From NCBI GenBank assembly GCA_030833605.1, contig JAURGV010000002.1, forward strand, positions 1 to 28,439: a stretch of DNA of 28,439 nt. The letters are read 5' to 3'. Shown here piece after piece: positions 15,083 to 22,421 of the stretch (position 1 is the first letter of the stretch; every line of letters starts with the position of its first letter). The notes beneath the pieces were generated by a model. The model did no database searches. It was not told the origin of the DNA and saw only the letters and a list, made by a program, of their open reading frames with translations. The stretch is from Rhodothermales bacterium (lineage in GTDB: Bacteria; Bacteroidota; Rhodothermia; Rhodothermales; UBA10348). Both the position numbers and the translations under genes were made by a program.

Positions 15083-15787
15083 ATGTCTGATCTTCAAAAA
15101 GCTGCAAAACGGGCTGTTGGGCAACGGGTAGCTTCGATGATTGCACCAGGAATGGTGGTGGGTTTGGGTACCGGTTCGACCGCTGCCTTGGCCATTGAAG
15201 CGTTGGGAGAACGGGTTAAAAAAGAAGGGCTACGCATTCTTGGAGTCCCAACCTCATTTGCTTCTGAACGACTTGCGCGTGAGGTTGGAATTGAACTAAC
15301 CACGCTGGACCAGCATCCAGATTTGGATATAGCGTTTGACGGCGCCGACGAAGTAGATCCCAATCTGACAGTAATTAAAGGGCGAGGGGCAGCGCAAACC
15401 CGGGAAAAAATTGTAGCCGCGCAAGCCAAGCAGTTTATTGTGTTGGTAGACGAAAGCAAGATGGTTGACGTATTGGGCACAAAAATGCCCCTTCCCATTG
15501 AAATCGTCCCCATGGCAGCAACTCCCATAATGAATAAGCTTCGTCAAATGGGTGCTGAGCCTGAATTGCGGATGGGACTAAAAAAGGATGGCCCCGTTGT
15601 GAGCGATCAAGGGTTGTGGATCTTGGATGCCATGTTCGATAAAATTACCAATCCCGAGCATGTCAATACGGTACTCCTCCATACGCCCGGGGTAGTGGAT
15701 CATGGCCTATTTATCGGTATGGCAACGGAAGTGCTTGTCGGAAAAAACGATGGAACGGTTGAACGAATTGTTCGGGCAACCCACTAA
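15083..15787 (+). CDS. rpiA: Ribose-5-phosphate isomerase A
   Basis: A 234-residue RpiA, interconverting ribose 5-phosphate and ribulose 5-phosphate in the pentose phosphate pathway (cytoplasm). Visible: phosphate loop GLGTGSTA (27-34), the active-site DGADEVD (Asp88, Asp91), KGRGAAQTREK (Lys101 and the catalytic base Glu110) and VDESK (124-128). Full length. It starts 9 bp after the permease stop and may be read on the same mRNA. Its TAA (15785-15787) overlaps the TAG of the convergent radA (15784-15786). Confidence 0.96.
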   Translation: MSDLQKAAKRAVGQRVASMIAPGMVVGLGTGSTAALAIEALGERVKKEGLRILGVPTSFASERLAREVGIELTTLDQHPDLDIAFDGADEVDPNLTVIKGRGAAQTREKIVAAQAKQFIVLVDESKMVDVLGTKMPLPIEIVPMAATPIMNKLRQMGAEPELRMGLKKDGPVVSDQGLWILDAMFDKITNPEHVNTVLLHTPGVVDHGLFIGMATEVLVGKNDGTVERIVRATH

Positions 15788-17145
15788 AACAATTGATCCA
15801 TCATTTGTCCAAGATCTTTTAAGCCAATGGTTTTGAGCTTGGAAGATGAAGCCGCGTCTCGATGTCCACGAGCCGGTATATACGCCTCATTAAAGCCCAA
15901 TTTCGACGTTTCAGCTAGCCGAGCATCCAGTTGTGAGACAGCTCTGATCTCGCCTCCAAGGCCTACTTCACCACAAATCATGGCTTGATTCGGGACGGGA
16001 ATATCTCTAAATGAAGAGGCAACGGCAGCGGCGATGGCTAAGTCTGCTGCGGGTTCAGTTAACTTGAGACCGCCCGTCACGTTTACGAACACATCACAGC
16101 TGGAGAGGCCCAAGCCTACTCTTTTTTCTAAAACGGCTAACAGCATTTGAAGTCGTTTACCGTCAAAACCTGTTGACGTACGCTGTGGATTGGCATAAGA
16201 GGTCGGCGTGACTAGCGCTTGAATTTCGGCCAACATGGGTCTTGATCCCTCCATGGAGCATACGACCACGGAGCCTGGGGAAAGCATGTTTCTGTCCGCA
16301 ATGAACAGCTCACTTGGGTTTTCTACTGGGGTTAACCCAGCTGAAACCATCTCGAAAACGCCAATTTCATTGGTTGAGCCGAATCGATTTTTTACGGCGC
16401 GAAGGATTCTGTAGACATGGTGCCTATCTCCTTCCAAATACAAAACCGTGTCCACCATGTGTTCCAATACTTTGGGCCCAGCGATGGACCCGGATTTGGT
16501 AACATGGCCTACAAAAAACGTGGATGTGCCGGATGATTTAGCCAGTTGTATGAGCGCCGCTGCGCTTTCCCTCACTTGGGTCACAGAACCCGGCGCACTT
16601 TGGAGGTCAGATCTAAAAATGGTTTGAATAGAGTCGACAATCATGATGGCCGGACGCTCATCTTGCACACATCGAATAATGGACTCTACTTCGGTTTCCG
16701 CTAAGAGCAAGAAATTAGAGGAATGCACGCCCATCCGTTCCGCGCGCATTTTTACCTGAGACGGAGATTCTTCGCCGGTTACATACAGCACCTTGCTTTC
16801 CGGGAGTAAGGCCCCTAATTCGGTCATCAATGTGCTTTTTCCAATCCCTGGATCGCCAGAAACCAGGACAGCAGAGCCAAGGACAATGCCACCTCCAAGG
16901 ACGCGGTCCAATTCGGAATTACCCGTAATAAGCCTGGTTTCAGTGCCGGACTGTACATCTGCTAGGGCCACAGCTCGCGTACCAAACCCATCGGCAGCGG
17001 CTTGAGGCCGGGCAACGTGATTGATGGCCTGCTGGCGCTCCTCGACCATGGTGTTCCACGCCCCACACGAAGGACATTGTCCCATCCAGCGAGGGGCATC
17101 GTTGCCGCAGTCCTGACAGACGAAAATAGATTTAGTTTTGGCCAT
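15784..17145 (-). CDS. radA: DNA repair protein RadA
   Basis: A 453-residue RadA/Sms, full length: N-terminal zinc finger (Cys10, Cys13, Cys24, Cys27), RecA-like core with Walker A GDPGIGKST, the RadA-specific KNRFG motif, and a C-terminal Lon-protease-like domain without protease function. RadA drives branch migration at recombination intermediates as a hexameric helicase. The ATG is at 17145. Upstream is a divergent region with a hairpin tandem array shared with the mla operon. Confidence 0.97.
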   Translation of the reverse strand: MAKTKSIFVCQDCGNDAPRWMGQCPSCGAWNTMVEERQQAINHVARPQAAADGFGTRAVALADVQSGTETRLITGNSELDRVLGGGIVLGSAVLVSGDPGIGKSTLMTELGALLPESKVLYVTGEESPSQVKMRAERMGVHSSNFLLLAETEVESIIRCVQDERPAIMIVDSIQTIFRSDLQSAPGSVTQVRESAAALIQLAKSSGTSTFFVGHVTKSGSIAGPKVLEHMVDTVLYLEGDRHHVYRILRAVKNRFGSTNEIGVFEMVSAGLTPVENPSELFIADRNMLSPGSVVVCSMEGSRPMLAEIQALVTPTSYANPQRTSTGFDGKRLQMLLAVLEKRVGLGLSSCDVFVNVTGGLKLTEPAADLAIAAAVASSFRDIPVPNQAMICGEVGLGGEIRAVSQLDARLAETSKLGFNEAYIPARGHRDAASSSKLKTIGLKDLGQMMDQLF

Positions 17146-17200
17146 AAAATTTTGCTAAAGTCAATGTGCTCAATATAGAGTCTAACGGTGACAGCATTGT

Positions 17201-17311
17201 GACACCCCGAGGTGTCACACCAATAACCGGGACACCGCAAGGTGTCGCACCAATAACCAGGACACCCCGAGGTGTCACACCAATAACCGGGACACCGCAA
17301 GGTGTCGCACC
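17201..17311. repeat. Tandem array of 30-bp hairpin units (3.7 copies)
   Basis: Units start at 17201, 17231, 17261 and 17291. Each has GACACC and GGTGTC arms closing a 4-base loop, then a CACCAATAACC linker. Loops alternate CCGA, GCAA, CCGA, GCAA and the base after the arm alternates A, G, A, G, so the true period is 60 bp: units 1-2 match units 3-4 for 51 bases apart from one linker base. The fourth unit stops after CACC. The array lies between the divergent radA and mlaE genes. There are no spacers, so it is not CRISPR. A role in termination, regulator binding or slippage is possible. Confidence 0.9.
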
Positions 17312-17341
17312 TGCCTGTTTGGATGCCTATTTGTTGGAATC

Positions 17342-17443
17342 TTGAGTGAACACGCTCGCAAATTTTCTAATAATGGCACCTTATTAGAAAAATGTCGTAC
17401 TCTGCAAACTGAACTCCAGAATCTCAAAAACGACTTCGCTTGA
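17342..17443 (+). CDS. Possible 33-residue leader ORF overlapping the mlaE start
   Basis: From TTG 17342 a 33-codon frame ends with TGA (17441-17443) that overlaps the TTG start of the permease gene as TTGA. The predicted peptide is soluble; its last 20 residues, TLLEKCRTLQTELQNLKNDF, look like a short amphipathic coiled coil. No ATG and no clear ribosome site. It could couple translation to the permease, be a microprotein, or be chance. Low confidence. Confidence 0.25.
   Translation: MSEHARKFSNNGTLLEKCRTLQTELQNLKNDFA
17363..17391. promoter_or_regulatory. 11-bp perfect inverted repeat upstream of mlaE
   Basis: TTTTCTAATAA (17363-17373) and TTATTAGAAAA (17381-17391) are exact inverted copies around a 7-bp spacer, about 49 bp before the permease start. 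It is AT-rich and symmetrical, as for an operator of a dimeric repressor, or an RNA hairpin in the leader. No known regulator site is recognised. Confidence 0.5.
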
Positions 17444-18204
17444 TCGCTGTAACAAAAAAACTTTTACTGAACCCCTTTCAGGCCCTGGGACGGTACAGCC
17501 AGCTTTTATTCAAAGCTTTTGGTGCCGTACCGGAATTCGGCACCTACAAGAAAAATCTTTGGGAGCAAATGGTGCGCATTGGAGTCGACTCCATGCCAAT
17601 TGTTATGCTAGCAGCCGCATTTTCAGGTGCTGTTACGACGGTCCAAACGTCGTACCAACTGGTGAGTCCGCTTATCCCCAGGAGCATTATCGGCTCTATC
17701 GTTGTGCCTTCCATGGTCTTAGAGTTAGGCGCCGTGGTTACAGGATTCATTTTAGCGGGCCGAGTAGGGGCAAGAATTGCAGCTGAACTCGGGACCATGC
17801 GTGTCACCGAACAAATTGACGCTCTTGAAGCCATGGGCCTCAATTCGATTGGCTATTTAATTGTGCCAAGGGTAATTGCCGGGATCGTGATGTTTCCGAT
17901 TTTGTACATCGCGGCGTGTTTTGTAGGTATTGGTGGGGGAATGCTGGTGGGTCACATGGGAGGATTCGTTCCCATGGGTGAGTTTGTGGATGGTGCGCGT
18001 GAGTTTTTCCAGCCGTTTGATCCCATTTTCGGCATCATAAAATCGTTGGTATTTGGCTTTATCATTACCTCCATTTCGTGCTTTATGGGTTATTACACCA
18101 AAGGCGGGGCTGAAGGAGTGGGTCGAGCCACAACGCAAGCGGCCGTCGCAAGTTGTGTTTTCCTATTAATAGCTGACCTCATCTTAGCCGCGACGCTTCT
18201 TTAA
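17440..18204 (+). CDS. mlaE: MlaE-family phospholipid ABC transporter permease
   Basis: A 254-residue integral membrane protein of the MlaE/YrbE (DUF140) family with five to six helices. The family-typical segment is LELGAVVTGFILAGRVGARIAAELGTMRVTEQIDALEAMG, of which the ELGTMRVTEQIDAL coupling helix is most conserved. With the following ATPase and MCE protein it forms an Mla-type transporter that moves phospholipids between inner and outer membranes. The start is TTG at 17440 because no ATG/GTG lies before the first amphipathic helix. The ATPase gene follows 2 bp later. Confidence 0.93.
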   Translation: MIAVTKKLLLNPFQALGRYSQLLFKAFGAVPEFGTYKKNLWEQMVRIGVDSMPIVMLAAAFSGAVTTVQTSYQLVSPLIPRSIIGSIVVPSMVLELGAVVTGFILAGRVGARIAAELGTMRVTEQIDALEAMGLNSIGYLIVPRVIAGIVMFPILYIAACFVGIGGGMLVGHMGGFVPMGEFVDGAREFFQPFDPIFGIIKSLVFGFIITSISCFMGYYTKGGAEGVGRATTQAAVASCVFLLIADLILAATLL

Positions 18205-18206
18205 TT

Positions 18207-18947
18207 ATGATTAGCGTAACCAACATTTGCAAAAGCTTTCATGGCAAGGAAGTCCTAAAGGGTGTCAGCCTTGACATCCTTGAGGGGGAGACCTTGGCCA
18301 TCATCGGTCGATCTGGTTCGGGTAAAAGTGTGTTGATGAAGCATATTATTGGCTTGCTTCAACCGGACTCGGGAACGGTAACCGTAGACGGTATAAACAT
18401 AAACAATGTCTCTTATGCTGAACTACGGAGCATTCGTCAGCATTTCGGCGTTCTTTTTCAAGGCGGGGCATTGTTTGATTCCATGAATGCGTTCGACAAT
18501 GTGGCTTTTCCACTGCGAACATTTACCTCGATGTCCGAGAAAGAGGTGAGCAACGTCGTCAAAAATTGCTTGGACATGGTGGAACTGCCGGATGTTGGCA
18601 AAAAGCTTCCGTCTGAGTTGTCGGGAGGGATGCAAAAAAGAGTTGCCTTGGCGCGTGCCGTAGCGCTCCGCCCGAGGTACGTTTTGTACGATGAACCAAC
18701 GAGTGGGCTCGATCCGGAAACATCAAACACAATTGATGAACTCATTCAGAGCCTGGCCGACCAATTGAATGTGACCAGCATCGTAATAACGCACGATATG
18801 CACTCTGTTTTGAATGTAGCGGACAAAGCAGCCTTTGTTCACGAAGGAAGGATGCAATGGACAGGTACGATTCCTGAACTGCATGCGAGCGAAGACCGCA
18901 TTTTGAAAAGATTTGTTAAAGCTAACGAGTATTTGATCGGTGTTTAG
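18207..18947 (+). CDS. mlaF: MlaF-family phospholipid ABC transporter ATPase
   Basis: A 246-residue ABC ATPase with Walker A GRSGSGKS (34-41), Q-loop FQGGALFDSMNAFDNVAFPLR (the GALFDS form is typical of MlaF/Ttg2A), signature LSGGMQKRVALARA (138-151), Walker B VLYDEPTSGLDP (159-170) and the H-loop in VITHDM. It powers the MlaE permease. It is directly downstream of mlaE and upstream of the MCE gene, the standard order. Confidence 0.95.
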   Translation: MISVTNICKSFHGKEVLKGVSLDILEGETLAIIGRSGSGKSVLMKHIIGLLQPDSGTVTVDGININNVSYAELRSIRQHFGVLFQGGALFDSMNAFDNVAFPLRTFTSMSEKEVSNVVKNCLDMVELPDVGKKLPSELSGGMQKRVALARAVALRPRYVLYDEPTSGLDPETSNTIDELIQSLADQLNVTSIVITHDMHSVLNVADKAAFVHEGRMQWTGTIPELHASEDRILKRFVKANEYLIGV

Positions 18948-18969
18948 CCGTTCATACTGAGATATTAAA

Positions 18970-19008
18970 ATGAGTACTGTACTCAAAAAAACCATGTTAC
19001 TGGCGTGA
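18970..19008 (+). CDS. Possible 12-residue leader ORF stopping on the mlaD start
   Basis: ATG at 18970 opens a 12-codon frame (MSTVLKKTMLLA) whose TGA (19006-19008) overlaps the GTG start of mlaD as GTGA. It spans the palindrome at 18971-18985. A terminating ribosome here would sit exactly on the weak GTG start, so translational coupling is conceivable. Too short for statistical support. Confidence 0.25.
   Translation: MSTVLKKTMLLA
18971..18985. promoter_or_regulatory. 15-bp palindrome between mlaF and mlaD
   Basis: TGAGTAC-T-GTACTCA, two exact 7-bp arms around one base, 23 bp after the mlaF stop. It could be an operator or an mRNA processing hairpin. On the plus strand it is followed by A residues, so it is not a terminator for mlaF. 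Confidence 0.4.
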
Positions 19009-19937
19009 AGATATCAAACGAATTAAAGGTTGGATTGACCATCATTATCGCGACCACCGTCTTTATTCTTGGGATCCGATACTTCGAGGATTTGCCCTTA
19101 TTTAAGACGACGTACGATTTAAGCGCTGAATTTGATAACGCAGGTGGATTGATACCTGGTAATCTGGTTCGCGTTAATGGCGTGACCGTCGGCGGTGTCA
19201 ACGGCGTGCAGATTTCTCGAGAGTTGGGAAAGGTATTGGTCAAGTTCCACGTAAATAGAGATATCAGCGTTACAGAAGGCTCCTATGTTTTCGTCTCCGG
19301 AATTGACGCCTTGGGCGCCGTGCGATTGGACATGATATTGGGCCCCGCCGATGCTCCTTTAATTCCTGAGGGGGGACGTGTTACCGTTAATACGGAAACT
19401 GGCTTGCTTGGAGGGCTGAGTGCCAAGGCGCCGGGAATGATTGATCAATTTTCGCATGTTTTGGAAGGATTAGATACGGTATTGTCGGAAGCCGGCACCA
19501 TGTTGTCCGAGCCTGGATCTGACTTGAGGAAGACGTTGAGATCAGTAGAAAGTAGCGTATCGGAATTGGAATCGATGCTGGCTGCAGAACGGGGAAGGGT
19601 TTCTTCTATTCTATTGAATGTTGAAGAAGCGACCGGATCAATCAACACCTTGGCTTCAACCAACGGACCGGCAATCACCCAACTTATTGCGGATCTCAAT
19701 AAAACCATAACCTCGTTAGATGGCGAAATAGAAAGCCTAGGAAAAGCCAGTCGCAATTTAGATCTCATGTTAACCAAGATTAACGAAGGGCAGGGGACCA
19801 TTGGGCTTCTGGTCAATGATCCTTCCATGTATCATAAAATGGATTCGACCCTAAATAGTCTGAATTTGCTCATGACAGATTTTAAGGCGAATCCCGGCAA
19901 GTACTTGGGAGAGATGAAGTTAGTAGATATATTTTAG
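19005..19937 (+). CDS. mlaD: MlaD-family MCE domain lipid-transport protein
   Basis: A 310-residue protein with one N-terminal membrane anchor (VGLTIIIATTVFILGIRYF, residues 9-27), then an MCE domain starting at about residue 36 with LVRVNGVTVGGVNGV (54-68) and ending with SYVFVSGIDALGAVRLDMILG. The C-terminal 170 residues are mostly helical and end in TIGLLVNDPSMYHKMDSTL. MCE proteins form hexameric rings that pass lipids across the periplasm. The start is GTG 19005; upstream the frame has no other start before a stop codon at 18966-18968. Third gene of the mla set; MlaC or MlaA are absent from the window. Confidence 0.92.
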   Translation: MKISNELKVGLTIIIATTVFILGIRYFEDLPLFKTTYDLSAEFDNAGGLIPGNLVRVNGVTVGGVNGVQISRELGKVLVKFHVNRDISVTEGSYVFVSGIDALGAVRLDMILGPADAPLIPEGGRVTVNTETGLLGGLSAKAPGMIDQFSHVLEGLDTVLSEAGTMLSEPGSDLRKTLRSVESSVSELESMLAAERGRVSSILLNVEEATGSINTLASTNGPAITQLIADLNKTITSLDGEIESLGKASRNLDLMLTKINEGQGTIGLLVNDPSMYHKMDSTLNSLNLLMTDFKANPGKYLGEMKLVDIF

Positions 19938-19959
19938 CGAGAGATTAGACCGAAGAACC

Positions 19960-20520
19960 ATGCCCACCTACGCAGATGCACTGGCCTTATTTCACGAATG
20001 GACGCTAACCGATAGCCTCCGCCGCCATGGTTATGCGGTTGAAGCAGCGATGGGCTTCTACGCGAAGCATTTTGGTGCTGATGAACAGTTATGGCGAATG
20101 GCTGGTCTTTTGCACGATATCGACTATGAGAAGCATCAAAGTTTAGACGAACACCCGTATGTGGGCGTTGCGATGTTGAGGGAGAAAGGATATCCAGAGG
20201 AAATGCTGGACGCCATTATGGGGCACGCAAACCATACAGGCTCCGAGCGGGTTAGTCTGATCTCAAAAGTGTTGTTTGCGGTAGACGAACTGGCAGGTTT
20301 TATTATGGCAGTTGGCTACGTTCGCCCTACGGGACTTGAAGGCATGTCGCCCAAATCGGTAACGAAAAAACTGAAAGACAAGCCCTTTGCCGCGGCGGTA
20401 AGCCGTGAAGATATTCGAGATGGTGCTGCAGATTTAAATATTGAGTTGGCCCAGCACATCGCGAATGTGATTTCAGGCATGCAAGCTGATGCAACTCGAC
20501 TAGGATTTACCTCGTCCTAG
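19960..20520 (+). CDS. HD-domain protein (predicted metal-dependent phosphohydrolase)
   Basis: A 186-residue soluble protein with the HD motif in GLLHDIDYEKH (about residues 49-59), a preceding histidine in the first helix region, and a distal MGHANHTG and VDELAGF that may complete the metal site. It resembles the stand-alone HDIG-type proteins; the substrate is unknown (nucleotides are typical for the family). It lies 22 bp after mlaD on the same strand, so is likely co-transcribed with the lipid-transport genes. Confidence 0.82.
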   Translation: MPTYADALALFHEWTLTDSLRRHGYAVEAAMGFYAKHFGADEQLWRMAGLLHDIDYEKHQSLDEHPYVGVAMLREKGYPEEMLDAIMGHANHTGSERVSLISKVLFAVDELAGFIMAVGYVRPTGLEGMSPKSVTKKLKDKPFAAAVSREDIRDGAADLNIELAQHIANVISGMQADATRLGFTSS

Positions 20521-20550
20521 TGGGGACTCTTTGACTCTTCCGGACCATTT

Positions 20551-21747
20551 ATGTCAGAACCTTTGCACGACGACCGTTCCTCTCTTGAACCTAAAGCGAC
20601 TTCCGATTCAACCGGAGTCAGTGTGGCTGAAGCAAAAAGGGTGACAAAAGCGCGGGCCGAAGATTTTAAGTCGCTCGTTGCGAAATACATCAAAGCGCAC
20701 CTTCCCATCTCTAATACGGGAGAAAAAGTATCTCGTGAGCCGCTCAAGATGACCGGCAAACACGCGCGGCTTCTGCCCTTGTTGAGTATCATCCCATGGG
20801 GGCTTTTGGTTTGTTTTGTCGTTTCTTTTTTCTGGGATTTTGACGGAATTGAGGCTTCAATATTCGGGACCATTTATGCCCTTGAGGGCTTGCTGAAAAT
20901 CATTTCCGTGAGTGGTTTGATTGGGTTTTTGACCAACTGGGTCGCCATCACCATGTTATTCAACCCTAGGAAACAACGGCCATTGTTGGGTCAGGGCTTG
21001 ATTCCAGCGCAGCGGGAGCGGGTGATTTATCGCCTCGCGACCGCTGTTAGTGAGGAACTCATCAACGAGGAAATCATCAAGCAGAAAATTGAGGAGAACG
21101 AAATTATCCCCAAATACCGCGAACTGGCCATGTCGGTTACGCGGGGCGTACTGGAGGATCCCTCTTTCCGAGCGGAGCTAAAGTCGTTGACAACCAACTA
21201 CGTTGAAACCGTACTGACTTCGGATGCGGTGCGAATGCGAATTGTAGACTTCGTAGTTGGGAAAATTGAAGCCTATGTCGGAGAGGGCGTTGGCGGGATG
21301 GCCCTGAAGGCGTATCGATACCTCAACGAAGATGATTTTAAAGCCCGAATTGATAAAGCGATTCATGGCATTCCTACCCAATTGGACGTTGTCCTCGATG
21401 AAATCGATGCTTTGCTAGACAAAATCCCCGAAAAAATAGAAGCTCGCGCTGAGGACATCGAAAATTTAGCTACCAAGGTAGTCCTCGGATTTGTTGAAAA
21501 TCTTGATGTGTATGAGATGGTAATGAGCAACATGATGGCCTATGACGAAGGGAAGTTGGAGGACCTCATTAAAAACTCAAGTAATGAACAGCTTACCTAT
21601 ATCAAGTATTTAGGAGGCGCCTTAGGAGCGCTTGGCGGATTTGCGATTTGGCAACCGATCCCAGCCGTGATCTTGTTCGCAACGCTTGGTGGTGCTTTGT
21701 TTGTGGCTGACGAAGCGATTATGCGATTTAAGGCTAAAAAGGCTTAA
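20551..21747 (+). CDS. DUF445 family membrane protein
   Basis: A 398-residue protein. The N-terminal 70 residues are polar and charged; membrane segments lie at about 75-96 and 105-138. The DUF445 hallmark is LTNWVAITMLFNPRKQRPLLGQGLIP (key residues TNW at 128-130, GQGLIP at 147-152), followed by a long helical soluble region and a final membrane stretch near 352-382. Function is unknown; the family is widespread in bacteria, near the envelope. It follows the HD gene by 30 bp in the same operon. Confidence 0.88.
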   Translation: MSEPLHDDRSSLEPKATSDSTGVSVAEAKRVTKARAEDFKSLVAKYIKAHLPISNTGEKVSREPLKMTGKHARLLPLLSIIPWGLLVCFVVSFFWDFDGIEASIFGTIYALEGLLKIISVSGLIGFLTNWVAITMLFNPRKQRPLLGQGLIPAQRERVIYRLATAVSEELINEEIIKQKIEENEIIPKYRELAMSVTRGVLEDPSFRAELKSLTTNYVETVLTSDAVRMRIVDFVVGKIEAYVGEGVGGMALKAYRYLNEDDFKARIDKAIHGIPTQLDVVLDEIDALLDKIPEKIEARAEDIENLATKVVLGFVENLDVYEMVMSNMMAYDEGKLEDLIKNSSNEQLTYIKYLGGALGALGGFAIWQPIPAVILFATLGGALFVADEAIMRFKAKKA

Positions 21748-21795
21748 ATTCGTTTGCGACTTCCTCTTTTTTTCGCATTGAATCGAAACTTTGTA

Positions 21796-22416
21796 ATGCA
21801 TCAACTTCCACTGTTTTTCCGTTCTGCGAGCGTGTTTGTTTTTTGTTTGGGTGCGCTGATGGGTTGCGCGAAAACCCCGGAGTCACCTGTTTCAGGTGCT
21901 TCCGAGGCCGCCGCTGCTTCGGGGGCCCTCGAAGCCAAGGCGTCACAGGGAATCAATAGTTCGAATGAAAACGCAAAATTTACAACGCTAGCAAAAAACG
22001 AAAGCGTACCAGCGTTTTCAGTGGCTGATTTTTCAGGAAATATGGTTCATGTCGGTCCCGACCAACCCGTCACGCTGCTCAATTTCTGGGCGACATGGTG
22101 TGCACCGTGTATTGAGGAATTTCCAGATCTCGAAAAAATCCATTTAGCATTGGCTCCCAAGGGTTTACGGGTACTGGGATTAAACGTTGACGAACTCAAT
22201 ATGGATGCTTTGACCGCATTTGGGCGTCAAAATGGAGCTACATTTACCTTGTTGGCCGATCCTTTTGGCGATTTACAGGACCGATATAAGTCGATCGCAA
22301 TGCCCAGCACGTTTTTGATTCGCGCGGACGGTACGTTGGAGCACTTATGGACGGGCCGTCTGCCTGACGATGCGATGTCGACCATTGAATCCTATCTAAC
22401 CTCTCTTAATTCCTAG
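21796..22416 (+). CDS. TlpA/ResA-type thioredoxin-like lipoprotein
   Basis: A 206-residue protein starting at ATG 21796. A signal peptide ends in the lipobox LMGC (Cys24 lipidated), followed by an Ala/Ser-rich linker and a thioredoxin fold with NFWATWCAPCIEEFP (active cysteines 102 and 105), and SIAMPSTFLIRADG with the cis-proline. It therefore sits on the periplasmic face of a membrane and reduces or oxidises protein disulfides. The frame could start at TTG 21754, but that would place 14 non-signal residues before the signal peptide. Only 5 bp separate it from the next lipoprotein gene, which has an unusual cysteine cluster, suggesting a substrate relationship. Confidence 0.9.
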   Translation: MHQLPLFFRSASVFVFCLGALMGCAKTPESPVSGASEAAAASGALEAKASQGINSSNENAKFTTLAKNESVPAFSVADFSGNMVHVGPDQPVTLLNFWATWCAPCIEEFPDLEKIHLALAPKGLRVLGLNVDELNMDALTAFGRQNGATFTLLADPFGDLQDRYKSIAMPSTFLIRADGTLEHLWTGRLPDDAMSTIESYLTSLNS

Positions 22417-22421
22417 TCATC

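Noticed and set aside
16962..17300. Minus-strand frame with CPGYWCDT repeats
   Set aside because: It is a translation of the 30-bp tandem array that continues out of frame over radA; no support as a protein.
17201..17311. CRISPR array
   Set aside because: Units are contiguous with a constant linker, no variable spacers and no cas genes.
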